Assembly: GCA_016186995.1 (NCBI GenBank)
Contig: JACPKQ010000007.1
Span: 111,196 to 175,195 of the forward strand
Origin: Deltaproteobacteria bacterium
GTDB taxonomy: Bacteria; Bdellovibrionota; JACOXK01
Direction: 5' to 3'
Length of the DNA stretch: 64,000 nt
The position numbers and the translations under genes are program-made. Under the pieces are notes generated by a model. The model was not told the DNA's origin and did not search any database. It saw only the letters and a list, made by a program, of their open reading frames with translations. This document shows positions 50,437 through 60,579 of this stretch, piece after piece (the stretch's first letter is position 1; each line of letters starts with the position of its first letter).

Positions 50437-51512
50437 AACAACCTTTTTATATTAAAAATCTTCTTTTTCATTGTGATCCTGAGTGGGCACACAACAGTGC
50501 TCTTTTTTATTTTCGTTTTTTAAAAAAAACTCCTTTTTGTGAAGGGTATTTTAAAAAAAAATATTTTTTTACAAGTAAGAGAATTCATCAAAATATTTTG
50601 GGTTTAGAATTTAAAAACCCACTAGGTTTAGCTGCAGGTTTTGATAAAAATGGAAAGGTAGATTCTTTCTTGGGAGCACTGGGTTTTGGCTTTTATGAGT
50701 TAGGAACCGTCACTCTTAAAGCCCAATCGGGGTTTTTAGGCAAGAGAATCCATCGTTTTCCAGAAGTTAAAGCTTTGGTCAATCGAATGGGGTTTCCTAA
50801 TGAAGGAGTGGATGTTGTAAGATCTCGCCTTGAAGCTCGTTTTCACGATGTGCCTAGGGGGATGAGTCTTGGAAAAAATGCCACAACCCTTGTAGACAGA
50901 GCATCTTTAGAATATGCAGCTCTTTTGGCAAAAAGTTTTTCGTTTTCTGATTATTTTGCCATTAATATTAGTTCACCTAACACCCCTGAATTAACGAAAC
51001 TGCAAGGAAAAGAGTTTTTAAGTAGACTTCTTTCCGATATTGATCAGGCAAACCAAACCATGGCTGATAAATATGGCGTTTCAAAAAAACCTGTTTTTAT
51101 AAAAATCTCTCCTGATTTATCAGATGAAAATTTAAAAGAACTCATAGCCTTGATTAAAGACCGATCTCAATATGGTGTTATTGCAACAAATACAACAAAT
51201 AATAGAAAATATTTTTCAAGTATGATGCCAGAGCAAGGTGGCTTGAGTGGAGAACCTTTGAAAGAACTTTCAACACACATGATTCGAAAAGTTTATGAGT
51301 TAACTGAGGGTAAGATTCCAATTATAGGGTGTGGAGGTATTTTTACGGTTGAAGACGCAATTGAAAAGATAAAAGCAGGAGCGAGTCTTTTACAGATTTA
51401 TACAAGTTTTGTTTATTACGGGCCTTCTCTGGTAAGACAATTAAGTGAGGGCATCGATCAGTACTTAAGATTCCACGGGATCCATCATATTTCTGAATTA
51501 CATGCTTCTTGA
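50433..51512 (+). CDS. pyrD: Dihydroorotate dehydrogenase, class 2
   Basis: 359 residues. NPLGLAAGFDKNGKV, GFGFYELGTVT, NRMGFPNEG, NISSPNTPELTKLQ, and GCGGIFTVEDAIEKIKAGASLLQIYT, all FMN-site motifs. The N-terminal ~45 residues form the membrane-associated helices of the quinone-linked class 2 enzyme. It catalyses the fourth step of pyrimidine synthesis. Overlaps yraN by 4 bp. Confidence 0.95.
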   Translation: MKQPFYIKNLLFHCDPEWAHNSALFYFRFLKKTPFCEGYFKKKYFFTSKRIHQNILGLEFKNPLGLAAGFDKNGKVDSFLGALGFGFYELGTVTLKAQSGFLGKRIHRFPEVKALVNRMGFPNEGVDVVRSRLEARFHDVPRGMSLGKNATTLVDRASLEYAALLAKSFSFSDYFAINISSPNTPELTKLQGKEFLSRLLSDIDQANQTMADKYGVSKKPVFIKISPDLSDENLKELIALIKDRSQYGVIATNTTNNRKYFSSMMPEQGGLSGEPLKELSTHMIRKVYELTEGKIPIIGCGGIFTVEDAIEKIKAGASLLQIYTSFVYYGPSLVRQLSEGIDQYLRFHGIHHISELHAS

Positions 51513-51562
51513 TTCTCTAGGATCTTAGTGCTATACCGGGATTACAGTTATGAGCTCATTTG

Positions 51563-51589
51563 AAAGTGGGGCAAACCCACTTTTTTTTT
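51563..51589 (+). terminator. Intrinsic terminator between pyrD and rimP
   Basis: AAAGTGGG-gcaaa-CCCACTTT followed by seven more T residues is a textbook rho-independent terminator. It could end the ffh-pyrD transcript or attenuate rimP-nusA-infB, whose upstream regions often carry such hairpins. Confidence 0.88.
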
Positions 51590-51615
51590 GGTTGTGAAAA
51601 TATTCAAGATTTTTT

Positions 51616-52122
51616 ATGAGAGAAAAAACCGATAGTGAAAAGAAGATAGAGCACGCTATTTTACCCTTACTTGAAGAGGGTGGTTATGAGCTTGTTCAGC
51701 TTTTGTTTTTTAAGTCCCCGCAAAACTGGGTATTAAGAATTTTGGTGGATCGAGAGGGGGGTATTACTATTGATGAATGTGTCAGATTAGCTAAAGAAAT
51801 GAAGCACATCATCTCAGTAGAGGAGATCCGAGAGCTCAATCGAGAGAATCTTATTTTTGAGGTTTCTTCCCCAGGGGTTGAGCGTCCATTGACAAAAGAA
51901 CAAGATTTTGCCAAATTTGCGGGGCGAAAAGTAAGAATAAAAACAATATCTTCCGTAAATGATTCAGATCCACAGAGAAAGAATTTCACGGGTGCTTTAG
52001 AAGGTTTTTCACAAGGGAATATTCATCTTAAGCTTGATGATCAAAGTAAAGTTCTTATTCCTTTTCAAAAGGTAGATAAAGCCCATCTTGTTTACGAAGG
52101 AGTTTTTAAAAAGAAAAAATAA
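51616..52122 (+). CDS. rimP: Ribosome maturation factor RimP
   Basis: 168 residues. ALPLLEEGGYELVQLLF, LRILVDREGGITIDECVRLAKEM, and VSSPGVERPLTKEQDFAKFAGRKVRI are typical. It assists 30S assembly. First gene of rimP-nusA-infB-rbfA. An unusual PQRKNF-containing loop replaces the common D-G---G segment. Confidence 0.93.
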   Translation: MREKTDSEKKIEHAILPLLEEGGYELVQLLFFKSPQNWVLRILVDREGGITIDECVRLAKEMKHIISVEEIRELNRENLIFEVSSPGVERPLTKEQDFAKFAGRKVRIKTISSVNDSDPQRKNFTGALEGFSQGNIHLKLDDQSKVLIPFQKVDKAHLVYEGVFKKKK

Positions 52123-52139
52123 GGTTATGCGGAGGAATT

Positions 52140-53492
52140 ATGGAAGGGGCAAACTTAGCAAAAATTATTGATCAAGTGGGAAAAGAAAAGGGCATTGATA
52201 AAAGTGTTATCATTGAAGCTCTTGAAGCCGCTATGATCACAGCAGCTAAAAAAAAGCTTGGTATTGAACATGATATTGAAGCGCAATTTAATGAAGAGAT
52301 AGGAGAGGTGGAGCTCTTTGAATTTAAAACAGTAGCTAAAGAAGTCAAAGATCCAGTCACACAAATTAGTTTAGAAAAAGCTTTAGAACTAGATCCAGAT
52401 ACACAAGAGGGTGACAGTTTGGGTGTGAAGATGGATACAACAGGTTTAGGTCGCATTGCGGCGCAAACTGCAAAACAAGTTATTATTCAAAAAGTTCGAG
52501 ATGCAGAAAAGGGAATTATTTATAGTGAATTTATTGATCGAAAAGGTGAGGTGATCAGTGGTATTGTCCGACGTGTCGAAAAGGGTGGTGTTATTGTCGA
52601 TTTAGGCAGAACAGAGGGTTACATTCCTCATAAAGAGATGATGCCTTCAGAGCATTTCAGAGCTGGAGATCGTGTACAATGTCTACTTCTCGATGTTTTA
52701 AAAGATACCCCAGGTTTTCAACTCATTCTTTCAAGAGCTCATCCTAAACTTTTAGTGAAACTTTTTGAAATGGAAGTTCCAGAAGTCAATGACGGTATTG
52801 TTGAGATTAAATCTGCAGCCAGGGAGCCAGGTTCAAGAGCTAAAATATCTGTTTATTCTAAAGATAGTGATGTTGATCCTGTTGGAGCCTGTGTTGGAAT
52901 GAGAGGGTCTCGAGTACAAAACGTTGTTCGTGAACTTCGTGGAGAAAAGATTGATATTGTTCCTTTTAGTCCTGATCCTACAACTTTTGTGTGCAGTGCT
53001 TTGGCGCCTGCTCAAATTTCTAAAGTTTTGGTTGATGAAAAAAATAAATCCATGGAAATTATTGTTGCCGATGACCAACTTGCTTTAGCCATTGGTAAAA
53101 GAGGCCAAAATGTAAGACTTGCTTCTGAGCTTTCAGGTTGGCGTATTGATATTATGAGTGAATCTAAATCTGTTGCTGAAAAAGCAATCGCTTTGAAACG
53201 TTTGCAAGCTGTTGACGGTATTAGTGAGACGGTTGCTATAACATGCTACCATCATGGTATTACAAAACCCGAAGATCTTGTTCGTGTTCCAGCTCAAGAT
53301 ATTTCAAAAATTACTGGTTATGACGAAGGAAAATCACAAGAGTTGCTTGATAAAGTGAAAGCATGGTTAAAGGATCATAGCAGTTCTGAAATTACTATTG
53401 AGAAAGAAAAGAAAGAGGAGCTGCCCAAAAAAGAAGAAGCCCAAAAAGAATCCTCCTTAGAGGAATCTCAAGGTAAGGAAGTACAAAAGTAA
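52140..53492 (+). CDS. nusA: Transcription termination/antitermination factor NusA
   Basis: 450 residues. N-terminal RNAP-binding domain (1-125), S1 domain (GEVISGIVRRVEKGGVIVDLGRTEGYIPHKEM), KH1 and KH2 with GMRGSRVQNVVREL and GKRGQNVRLASELSGW. A helix-hairpin-helix-like C-terminal unit (VDGISETVAITCYHHGITKPEDLV) is followed by a charged tail. Starts 17 bp after rimP with GCGGAGG. Confidence 0.95.
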   Translation: MEGANLAKIIDQVGKEKGIDKSVIIEALEAAMITAAKKKLGIEHDIEAQFNEEIGEVELFEFKTVAKEVKDPVTQISLEKALELDPDTQEGDSLGVKMDTTGLGRIAAQTAKQVIIQKVRDAEKGIIYSEFIDRKGEVISGIVRRVEKGGVIVDLGRTEGYIPHKEMMPSEHFRAGDRVQCLLLDVLKDTPGFQLILSRAHPKLLVKLFEMEVPEVNDGIVEIKSAAREPGSRAKISVYSKDSDVDPVGACVGMRGSRVQNVVRELRGEKIDIVPFSPDPTTFVCSALAPAQISKVLVDEKNKSMEIIVADDQLALAIGKRGQNVRLASELSGWRIDIMSESKSVAEKAIALKRLQAVDGISETVAITCYHHGITKPEDLVRVPAQDISKITGYDEGKSQELLDKVKAWLKDHSSSEITIEKEKKEELPKKEEAQKESSLEESQGKEVQK

Positions 53493-55901
53493 ATGGTTAC
53501 TATTCAAAAACTTGCAAAAGATATTGGTATTCCAGCACAGGCTCTTTTAGAACGACTTCTCGGTATGGGGTTTCAGCTTGATAATATTGAATCTGTTTTA
53601 ACTCAAGAGCAGGAAACGAAAGCTCGCACTGAAGTAGATCCAGCAACTTTAACCGAACAGCGAGTCAATCGAAAAATTATACGACGTCGTCGAAGAGAGG
53701 ATATTCCTCGAGAAGAAGTCCAAGTTCAACCAGAAAAGAAAACTTTAGAGGATGAAGTAAAAGCCTCTCAAGAAAGAAAAAAACAAGCCCTTTCAGAGCA
53801 AAAAAAAATAGATCCTAAAAAAGCAGCCGAAGATCTTTTTAAAAAGAAGGAAGAAATTCCTCAAGAAGAAAAATCTGTTAAGCCTCAGGAAGAGGTTCCC
53901 GCTCCCGAAGTTGTTTCTGTTTTAGAAAAAGAGAAAGCTAAAGATTTTAAACCTGTTTCTAAGGTGAAAAGATCTCAGAAAGTTCAAGAAATCAAGGCTT
54001 CTGAAGTGCGACTTGAAGATTTTAAGAGAAAAGTAAAAGTTTTTTTTCCAAGAGAACGAAAAGTTGTTAATATTCGAACTCCAAAAAAGACACAAATCAC
54101 AACACCTAAAGCAACCAAAAGAGTTATTAAAGTTGATGAAAGTATGACGGTAGGTCAGCTTGCTTCTGAACTTAAAGTTAAAACAAGTGATCTTATTACA
54201 AAGCTTATGAAGCAAGGCATGATGCTCACAGTGAACGACCCACTTGATTTTGATACGATCAGTCTTATTGCTTCCGAATATGGGCATGAAGTACAAAATA
54301 TAGCTTTTAAAGAAGAAGAAGTTATTAAAAAAGTAGAAGATAAAGCAGAAGAACTTCAACCTCGCCCACCTGTTGTTACCATTATGGGCCATGTTGACCA
54401 TGGAAAAACAACCCTTCTTGATGTCGTGAGACAATCTCATGTCGCTCAAGGTGAGGCTGGGGGTATTACACAACATATTGGTGCTTATCAGGTTGAAATA
54501 AAAGGGAAGAAAATTACTTTTATTGATACACCAGGTCATGCTGCTTTTGCTGCTATGAGAAGCCGTGGGGCTCAAGTGACCGATATTGTTGTTCTTGTTG
54601 TGGCTGCTGACGATGGCATTATGCCGCAAACAAAAGAAGCTCGGGCCCATGCAAAGGCTGCGGGAGTTCCCATCATTGTTGCTATTAACAAAATTGATAA
54701 ACCTGGGGCTAAAATTGAAAATATTAAAAAACAACTGACAGAACTTGAGCTTGTTCCAGAAGAATGGGGTGGAACGACGCTGGTTGCTCTTGTTTCTGCG
54801 GTAAAAAAACAAGGTATTCAAGAATTACTTGAGATGATTCTTCTTCAAGCAGAAATGCTTGAGCTTAAATCTAATCCAGACAAAAAAGCAGAAGGAGTTG
54901 TACTTGAATCAAGATTAGATCCTAAGAAGGGTTCCATTGTGACTCTTCTTATTTATGGGGGTACTCTACGAGCTTCTGATTATGTTGTGGCAGGAAATTG
55001 TTTTGGAAAAATTAGAAGTATGAAGAGCGATGCTGGAAAAACTCTTAAAGTAGCACCACCTTCCACACCCGTAGAAATTTTAGGTTTGTCAGGTTCGCCA
55101 GAAGCTGGGGAAGAGTTTCATGCTGTAGAAGATGCAAGTAAAGCAAAAGAGCTTATTGATTACAGAATTCAAAAAGAAAAAGAAGAAAGTCTTAAGAAGG
55201 GTACGAGAAAAGCTTTAGAAGATTTACTGAGTCAAAAAGCTCAAGGAGAAGCTAAAGAATTAAGACTTATTATTAAAGCAGATGTTCGAGGTTCTCTTGA
55301 GGCGTTAACACAGTCTATTGAAAAACTTGAGGCTGAAAATGTAAAGGTTGAAATTATTCAAAGTATGGTAGGGGGTATTAATGAAAATGATGTTCATCTT
55401 GCTATGGCTTCGAATGCAATGATTATAGGATTTCATGTTCGCCCCGAAGGGCAAGCTCGTCGCTTGGCCGAAGAAAAAGGTGTTCTCATTAAAACCTACA
55501 GAATTATTTATGAAGTTTTAGATGATATTAAAGGATTTATGGAAGGGCTCTTAGAGCCAGCTTACGAAGAAGAGTTTATAGGTCGAGCCGAAGTTCGTAA
55601 TGTTTTTAATGTTTCTAAGGTTGGAACAATCGCAGGGTGTCATGTGACAGAGGGAATGATTAAGCGTGGATCCAAAATAAGACTTTTGCGTGAAAACGTT
55701 ATTATTCATGAAGGTAAGTTGCAAAACCTTAAGAGATTTAAAGATGATGCGAGAGAAGTACAATCAGGTTATGAATGTGGAATGAATATTGAAAACTTTA
55801 ATGACATTAAAGTAGGAGATATCATAGAAGCCTTTGATCTTAAGGAAGTTAAAGTAGCTTTGAAACCTATAAAAGAAAAAATCCCCGCCGAATCTTCTTA
55901 A
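53493..55901 (+). CDS. infB: Translation initiation factor IF-2
   Basis: 802 residues. IF2N-type domain at 1-50, a long charged linker (about 60-200), a second IF2N domain (about 210-265), then the G domain (GHVDHGKTTLLD, IDTPGHAAF, NKIDKPG), and domains II-IV ending with EVRNVFNVSKVGTIAGCHVTEG. It delivers initiator tRNA to the 30S subunit. It follows nusA with no gap. Confidence 0.96.
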   Translation: MVTIQKLAKDIGIPAQALLERLLGMGFQLDNIESVLTQEQETKARTEVDPATLTEQRVNRKIIRRRRREDIPREEVQVQPEKKTLEDEVKASQERKKQALSEQKKIDPKKAAEDLFKKKEEIPQEEKSVKPQEEVPAPEVVSVLEKEKAKDFKPVSKVKRSQKVQEIKASEVRLEDFKRKVKVFFPRERKVVNIRTPKKTQITTPKATKRVIKVDESMTVGQLASELKVKTSDLITKLMKQGMMLTVNDPLDFDTISLIASEYGHEVQNIAFKEEEVIKKVEDKAEELQPRPPVVTIMGHVDHGKTTLLDVVRQSHVAQGEAGGITQHIGAYQVEIKGKKITFIDTPGHAAFAAMRSRGAQVTDIVVLVVAADDGIMPQTKEARAHAKAAGVPIIVAINKIDKPGAKIENIKKQLTELELVPEEWGGTTLVALVSAVKKQGIQELLEMILLQAEMLELKSNPDKKAEGVVLESRLDPKKGSIVTLLIYGGTLRASDYVVAGNCFGKIRSMKSDAGKTLKVAPPSTPVEILGLSGSPEAGEEFHAVEDASKAKELIDYRIQKEKEESLKKGTRKALEDLLSQKAQGEAKELRLIIKADVRGSLEALTQSIEKLEAENVKVEIIQSMVGGINENDVHLAMASNAMIIGFHVRPEGQARRLAEEKGVLIKTYRIIYEVLDDIKGFMEGLLEPAYEEEFIGRAEVRNVFNVSKVGTIAGCHVTEGMIKRGSKIRLLRENVIIHEGKLQNLKRFKDDAREVQSGYECGMNIENFNDIKVGDIIEAFDLKEVKVALKPIKEKIPAESS

Positions 55902-55917
55902 GAAGAGGTTTGTTAAA

Positions 55918-56265
55918 ATGAAAAGTATTAGAACCCGTCGAATTGCCGACCAAATTCGGGCTGAACTTGCTCACCTTCTTTTAAGAGAAATTAAAGATCC
56001 TCGTATTGGTTTAGTGACCATTACTCAAGTGAAACTGACACCTGATTTAAAACTAGCTCGTATTTATTTTGCAAATTGTAACAATGCTCTCACTGATAAA
56101 AATGCTGCTTTAGCTGGATTAAAAAGCGCAACAGGTTTTGTCAAAAGAATGCTAGGCAAGAATCTTAATTTAAGGTACATTCCTAATATAGAATTTTACT
56201 ATGATGATTCTTTTGAATACGAAGAGCATATTGAAGACATCATCAAAAAAACGAAAGAACCTTGA
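55918..56265 (+). CDS. rbfA: Ribosome-binding factor A
   Basis: 115 residues of KH-like fold: RTRRIADQIRAELAHLLLREIKDPRIGLVTITQVKLTPDLKLARIYF and LRYIPNIEFYYDDSFEY are diagnostic. It assists late 30S maturation, following infB in the usual order. Confidence 0.94.
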   Translation: MKSIRTRRIADQIRAELAHLLLREIKDPRIGLVTITQVKLTPDLKLARIYFANCNNALTDKNAALAGLKSATGFVKRMLGKNLNLRYIPNIEFYYDDSFEYEEHIEDIIKKTKEP

Positions 56266-56268
56266 ACC

Positions 56269-57249
56269 GTGTTTGAACAAGAACTTGAACGTGCAGTTAA
56301 AAAAATAAAAGAATCGGTATCTTTCCTTTTAACGTGCCATGTGGGCCCTGATGCTGATGCCTTAGGTTCAGTCCTTGCCATGGGTCTTGCTCTTAAAGAA
56401 ATAGGTAAAAATGTTGACTGGTATAATCAAGATGGATCTCCTTCTTCTTTAAGTTTTCTACCTTATGTTCATCAAGTTAAAAATTCTTTAGAGTTATCTA
56501 AAAATTATGATGTTGTTATCACTGGCGATTCAGGAGATATAGAACGTCTTGGTAAGAAATTTTTAGGGTATAAAAATTATAAATGTCTGATTAATGTTGA
56601 TCATCATCTTACAAACACTGAGTTTGGAGATATTAATGTTATTGATATCAATGCTCCAAGCACGGGCGCTGTTATGTTAGAAATTATAAAAAAGCTTCCC
56701 GTTAAAGTAACCGCTGACATTGCTAAAGCAGTGTATGTAACACTTGTAACCGATACAGGTTCTTTTCAATATCGAAACACAACAAAAGAAGCATTTGAGT
56801 TGGCAGGTGAAATGGTGGGTTTAGGAGCGAATCCAGGAGATATTTCCGAAGAACTTTATTTTAGTTTTCCCCCAGCCAAAGTTTTGTTGCTTAAAAGGGT
56901 GTTAGATACCTTAGAATTTGCTCTTGATCAAAGATATGCGTCCATTGTCTTACATGAAAAAGATTTAAAAGAAGTGAATGCTTCCAGAGAGGTCGCAGAA
57001 GATTTTATTGATCTTCCTCGTTCTATTAAACCTGTGCGAGTTGCTGCTTTTTTTAAAGAAATTTCTAAAAATAAATATAAATTAAGCTTAAGATCTAAGA
57101 ACAAAGATGTTGATGTGAGTAAAATTTGTGGCTACTTTGGCGGAGGGGGACATTATTCTGCCTCTGGATGCACTTTAGAGGGGTCACTCGATAAAGTAAA
57201 AAAAGAAGTTTTCGAACAAGTTCAAAAAGCTCTCATCCCTAAAAAATGA
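56269..57249 (+). CDS. nrnA: DHH-family oligoribonuclease / pAp phosphatase
   Basis: 326 residues. GPDADALGS, TGDSGDIERLG, VDHHLTN (DHH motif), TDTGSFQYRNT and the DHHA1 end FGGGGHYSASGC. These bind two Mn ions. NrnA degrades short RNA and dephosphorylates pAp. GTG start 3 bp after rbfA. It overlaps truB by 4 bp. Confidence 0.93.
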   Translation: MFEQELERAVKKIKESVSFLLTCHVGPDADALGSVLAMGLALKEIGKNVDWYNQDGSPSSLSFLPYVHQVKNSLELSKNYDVVITGDSGDIERLGKKFLGYKNYKCLINVDHHLTNTEFGDINVIDINAPSTGAVMLEIIKKLPVKVTADIAKAVYVTLVTDTGSFQYRNTTKEAFELAGEMVGLGANPGDISEELYFSFPPAKVLLLKRVLDTLEFALDQRYASIVLHEKDLKEVNASREVAEDFIDLPRSIKPVRVAAFFKEISKNKYKLSLRSKNKDVDVSKICGYFGGGGHYSASGCTLEGSLDKVKKEVFEQVQKALIPKK

Positions 57250-58139
57250 TAAATGGAGTCTTGAATATTAATAAACCAAAAGACATAACGTCTTTTGGTG
57301 TTGTGTCTTCTTTAAAAAAGAAACTTAATGTTAAAAAAATAGGTCATGCAGGAACATTAGACCCTATGGCAACGGGGGTTTTACTTGTGTGTTTAGGCGA
57401 GGCAACAAAGCTTGTTCCTTATTTAATGGACTTAAAAAAAGAATATGGTGCACTCATGAAATTGGGTGAAGAAACAACAACCGAAGATCGAACAGGTGTT
57501 GTCACAAAAACACAGGATTATTTTCGCCTTACAGAGACAGATATAAGAAAAGTTTTTCGTGTGTTTAGAGGAGAAAGTGAACAACGTCCCCCTTTATTTT
57601 CAGCCCTTAAGTATAAGGGGAAACCTCTTTATAAATATGCGCGCGATGGGATAGAGATATCACCCAGTACTCGAAAAATTACAGTTTATAAGCTTGAAAT
57701 TTTAGATATTTCTCTTCCTTTTGTTCGGTTTCGTGTGGAATGTTCAAAAGGAACTTATATTCGTTCTCTTTGTCGTGATATAGGAAACGTTTTAGGTGTT
57801 GGAGCTCACCTTTTTGAGCTTGAAAGAACAAGTATAGGGACTTTCCATGTTGATAAATCCATTTCTTTAGAAGATATAGAAAATAAAAAAATCCAAGTTT
57901 ATGGAATGAACGAAGCCTTGGAGCATATTTCTAATGTATCTATAAAAAAAGAAAGTATTCAAAAGATTTTAAATGGTATTCACCCCAAAAAAGAAGATTT
58001 AAAATTAAGTGGTATCCCGCGTTTTAAAGAGGGTGGTCTTGTAAAGCTTGTTTCGGGAGAAGATAAGGTTTTAGCTATGGCACGTGTTCAAAAAGGGCCT
58101 ATTTTTCAACTTTTACGTGTTTTTCCTGTATCTTTCTAA
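57246..58139 (+). CDS. truB: tRNA pseudouridine-55 synthase
   Basis: 297 residues. GVLNINKPKDITSFGVV, catalytic Asp in HAGTLDPMATGVLLV, Tyr in KEYGALMKLG, PPLFSALKYKGKPLYKYAR and FRVECSKGTYIRSLCRDIG. It modifies U55 in the T-loop. The C-terminal PUA-like extension is present. Confidence 0.95.
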   Translation: MINGVLNINKPKDITSFGVVSSLKKKLNVKKIGHAGTLDPMATGVLLVCLGEATKLVPYLMDLKKEYGALMKLGEETTTEDRTGVVTKTQDYFRLTETDIRKVFRVFRGESEQRPPLFSALKYKGKPLYKYARDGIEISPSTRKITVYKLEILDISLPFVRFRVECSKGTYIRSLCRDIGNVLGVGAHLFELERTSIGTFHVDKSISLEDIENKKIQVYGMNEALEHISNVSIKKESIQKILNGIHPKKEDLKLSGIPRFKEGGLVKLVSGEDKVLAMARVQKGPIFQLLRVFPVSF

Positions 58140-58196
58140 CTTTACAGGGGTGTTTGTGTGTGTTAGAACTTCGAGTGTAAAAAAAAGGAGAAAAAA

Positions 58197-58463
58197 GTGT
58201 TGGAAAAGACTCATGTAGAAAAAACCATCAAAGAGTATGGTCGCGGTCGAAAGGATACTGGTTCACCAGAAGTCCAAATTGCTTTGTTAACAGACAAAAT
58301 CCAAAAGCTTACTGATCATGTAGGTTCTCATACGAAAGATTTTTCGTCTCGGCGTGGGCTGCTAGGTTTAGTCAGCCAAAGAAGACAATTGTTAAGTTAT
58401 TTGCGTCGTAGTAATGAAGGACGATATGTTGATGTTGTTAAGAAATTAGGATTGCGAAAATAA
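58197..58463 (+). CDS. rpsO: Ribosomal protein S15
   Basis: 88 residues, GTG start with AAAAAGGAG in front (a TTG codon follows at once): DTGSPEVQIALLTDKIQKLTDH and FSSRRGLLGLVSQRRQLLSYLR are standard. Its position just before pnp is conserved across bacteria. Confidence 0.96.
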   Translation: MLEKTHVEKTIKEYGRGRKDTGSPEVQIALLTDKIQKLTDHVGSHTKDFSSRRGLLGLVSQRRQLLSYLRRSNEGRYVDVVKKLGLRK

Positions 58464-58476
58464 GCCGAGGTAAATC

Positions 58477-60579
58477 ATGAAAAATCAAGTTACTTGTGAA
58501 TTTGGGGGGAGACCCCTGGTTATTGAAACAGGGCATTTAGCAAAACAAGCTAATGGTTCTGTTCTTGTGAAATATGGAGAAACAGTTGTTCTTGTAACAG
58601 CAGTTGCTTCAAAAGTGAAAAAGGAAGGTATCGATTTCTTTCCTTTAACTGTAGATTATCAAGAAAAATTTTATGCAGCAGGAAAAATTCCTGGTGGTTT
58701 TTTTAAAAGAGAGGGACGTCCTACTACAGATGCTACCTTATCAGCTCGTCTCATTGATCGTCCTTTAAGACCTTCTTTTGCTGAAGGTTATGTAAATGAA
58801 ACCCAAGTGATAGCTACTGTTCTTTCAGTGGATCAACAAAATGATCCTGACATAGCAGCTCTTATTGGTGCTTCTGCAGCATTAGAAGTTTCTGATATTC
58901 CTTTTTTAGAAGCCATTGCAGGAGTCAAAGTGGGTTATGTGAATGGAGAGTTTGTTGTTAATCCAACCCCAGAACAATTTAAAGAAAGTGAACTGAATCT
59001 ATTAGTTGCTGGAAATCGTAACGCCATTCTTATGGTAGAAGGATCAGCCAAAGAACTGCCTGAAGAAAAAATTGTGGAAGCTTTGATGTTAGCCCATAAA
59101 TCTATTAAGCCAGTTTTAGATATTCAAGAAGCGCTTAAGAAAAAAGTGGGAAAAACAAAATTTAAATTTGAAAAATTTGAAGAAGATAAAGCTATTCGTG
59201 AAAAAATTAAAAAAAGTGCTTTAGATGACATTAAGAAAGCTTATGAAATATCTGAAAAATACGAAAGATACGAAGCCATTGACCAAGCTAAAAAGAAAGT
59301 GCTTGAAAAAATGACAGAGGGATTAGAGGAAGATGAACTTGAAAGAGTCAAATCATGTGCTTCCTATTCTTTTGGGACTGTTAAAGAAGAATATATTCGA
59401 GGGATTACTCTTAAGGGCAACCGAATTGGTAAAAGAAAATTTGATGAGGTGAGATCTATTACTTCTGAAGTGGGCGTGCTTCCAAGAACCCACGGTTCTT
59501 CTTTATTTACAAGAGGAGAAACACAAGCTCTTGTCACAGTAACTTTAGGAACAGGAGACGATGAGCAAATGATTGATTCCATTCATGGGCAATCTTCAGA
59601 AAGATTTATGCTTCATTATAATTTTCCTCCTTTTTCAGTGGGTGAGGTTGGCTTTATGAGAGGCCCTGGACGAAGAGAAATTGGTCATGGCACTTTAGCT
59701 AAACGAGCATTAGAAGCTGTGTTACCTACTCCAGAAGAGTGTCCTTATACATTACGCATTGTTTCTGAAATTTTAGAATCCAATGGTTCCTCTTCAATGG
59801 CAAGCGTGTGTGGTGGTTCTTTAGCGTTGATGGATGCTGGTATTCCTATTAAGGCTCCTGTTGCAGGCATTGCGATGGGTCTTATTAAAGAAGGAAAAGA
59901 TGTTGCTATTCTTTCTGATATTTTAGGTGATGAAGATCATTTTGGAGATATGGATTTTAAAGTCACAGGAACTGAAAAAGGTGTGACTGCAGTTCAGATG
60001 GATATTAAAATTTCAGGTATTTCTAAAGAACTTATGGAAAAAGCTTTAGAACAAGCGCGTGTGGGAAGGATTCATATTCTTCAAAAAATGGCAGAAGCTT
60101 TAGAAGTACCCCGTACGGATCTTTCTAAACATGCACCTAAAATTACAATCATTCAGGTGAAACCTTCACAAGTAGGCCTTATTATTGGAAAAGGTGGTTC
60201 TACTATTAAAGATATTATTGCCACAACAGGGGTTAAGATAGACATCAATGATGATGGAGTTGTGTGTGTGGTTTCTCCAGATGCAGAAGCCTCTTTAAAA
60301 GCTCAAGAGATGATTCACAAACTTGTTGAAGAAGTTGAAATTGGGAAAATTTATAAAGGAAAAATAGTTAAGATTGTTGATTTCGGTGCTTTCGTCGATA
60401 TTTTGCCTCAGGTTTCAGGGCTTGTGCATATCTCTGAGATTGACCACAAACGAATTAACAGCGTTACAGATGTTTTTAAAGTGGGTGATGAAATTGAGGT
60501 AAAATGTATTGGAAAAACACCTGACGGTAAAGTAAAGTTAAGTAGAAAAGCATTGTTAGAGAAACCAACTTCTCAATAA
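58477..60579 (+). CDS. pnp: Polyribonucleotide nucleotidyltransferase
   Basis: 700 residues. Two RNase PH domains (1-210, 310-545) with FFKREGRPTTDATLSARLIDRPLRP, HGSSLFTRGETQALVTVTLG, HYNFPPFSVGE and LGDEDHFGDMDFKV; an alpha-helical spacer; KH domain with GKGGSTIKDI; S1 domain (GKIVKIVDFGAFVDILPQVSGLVHISEI). It degrades RNA phosphorolytically. 13 bp after rpsO. Confidence 0.96.
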   Translation: MKNQVTCEFGGRPLVIETGHLAKQANGSVLVKYGETVVLVTAVASKVKKEGIDFFPLTVDYQEKFYAAGKIPGGFFKREGRPTTDATLSARLIDRPLRPSFAEGYVNETQVIATVLSVDQQNDPDIAALIGASAALEVSDIPFLEAIAGVKVGYVNGEFVVNPTPEQFKESELNLLVAGNRNAILMVEGSAKELPEEKIVEALMLAHKSIKPVLDIQEALKKKVGKTKFKFEKFEEDKAIREKIKKSALDDIKKAYEISEKYERYEAIDQAKKKVLEKMTEGLEEDELERVKSCASYSFGTVKEEYIRGITLKGNRIGKRKFDEVRSITSEVGVLPRTHGSSLFTRGETQALVTVTLGTGDDEQMIDSIHGQSSERFMLHYNFPPFSVGEVGFMRGPGRREIGHGTLAKRALEAVLPTPEECPYTLRIVSEILESNGSSSMASVCGGSLALMDAGIPIKAPVAGIAMGLIKEGKDVAILSDILGDEDHFGDMDFKVTGTEKGVTAVQMDIKISGISKELMEKALEQARVGRIHILQKMAEALEVPRTDLSKHAPKITIIQVKPSQVGLIIGKGGSTIKDIIATTGVKIDINDDGVVCVVSPDAEASLKAQEMIHKLVEEVEIGKIYKGKIVKIVDFGAFVDILPQVSGLVHISEIDHKRINSVTDVFKVGDEIEVKCIGKTPDGKVKLSRKALLEKPTSQ

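Noticed and set aside
53922-54821. 299-codon open frame antisense to infB
   Set aside because: Composition is Asn/Phe/Ser-rich with no domain, and it lies wholly inside a strongly supported gene. It is a codon-bias shadow.
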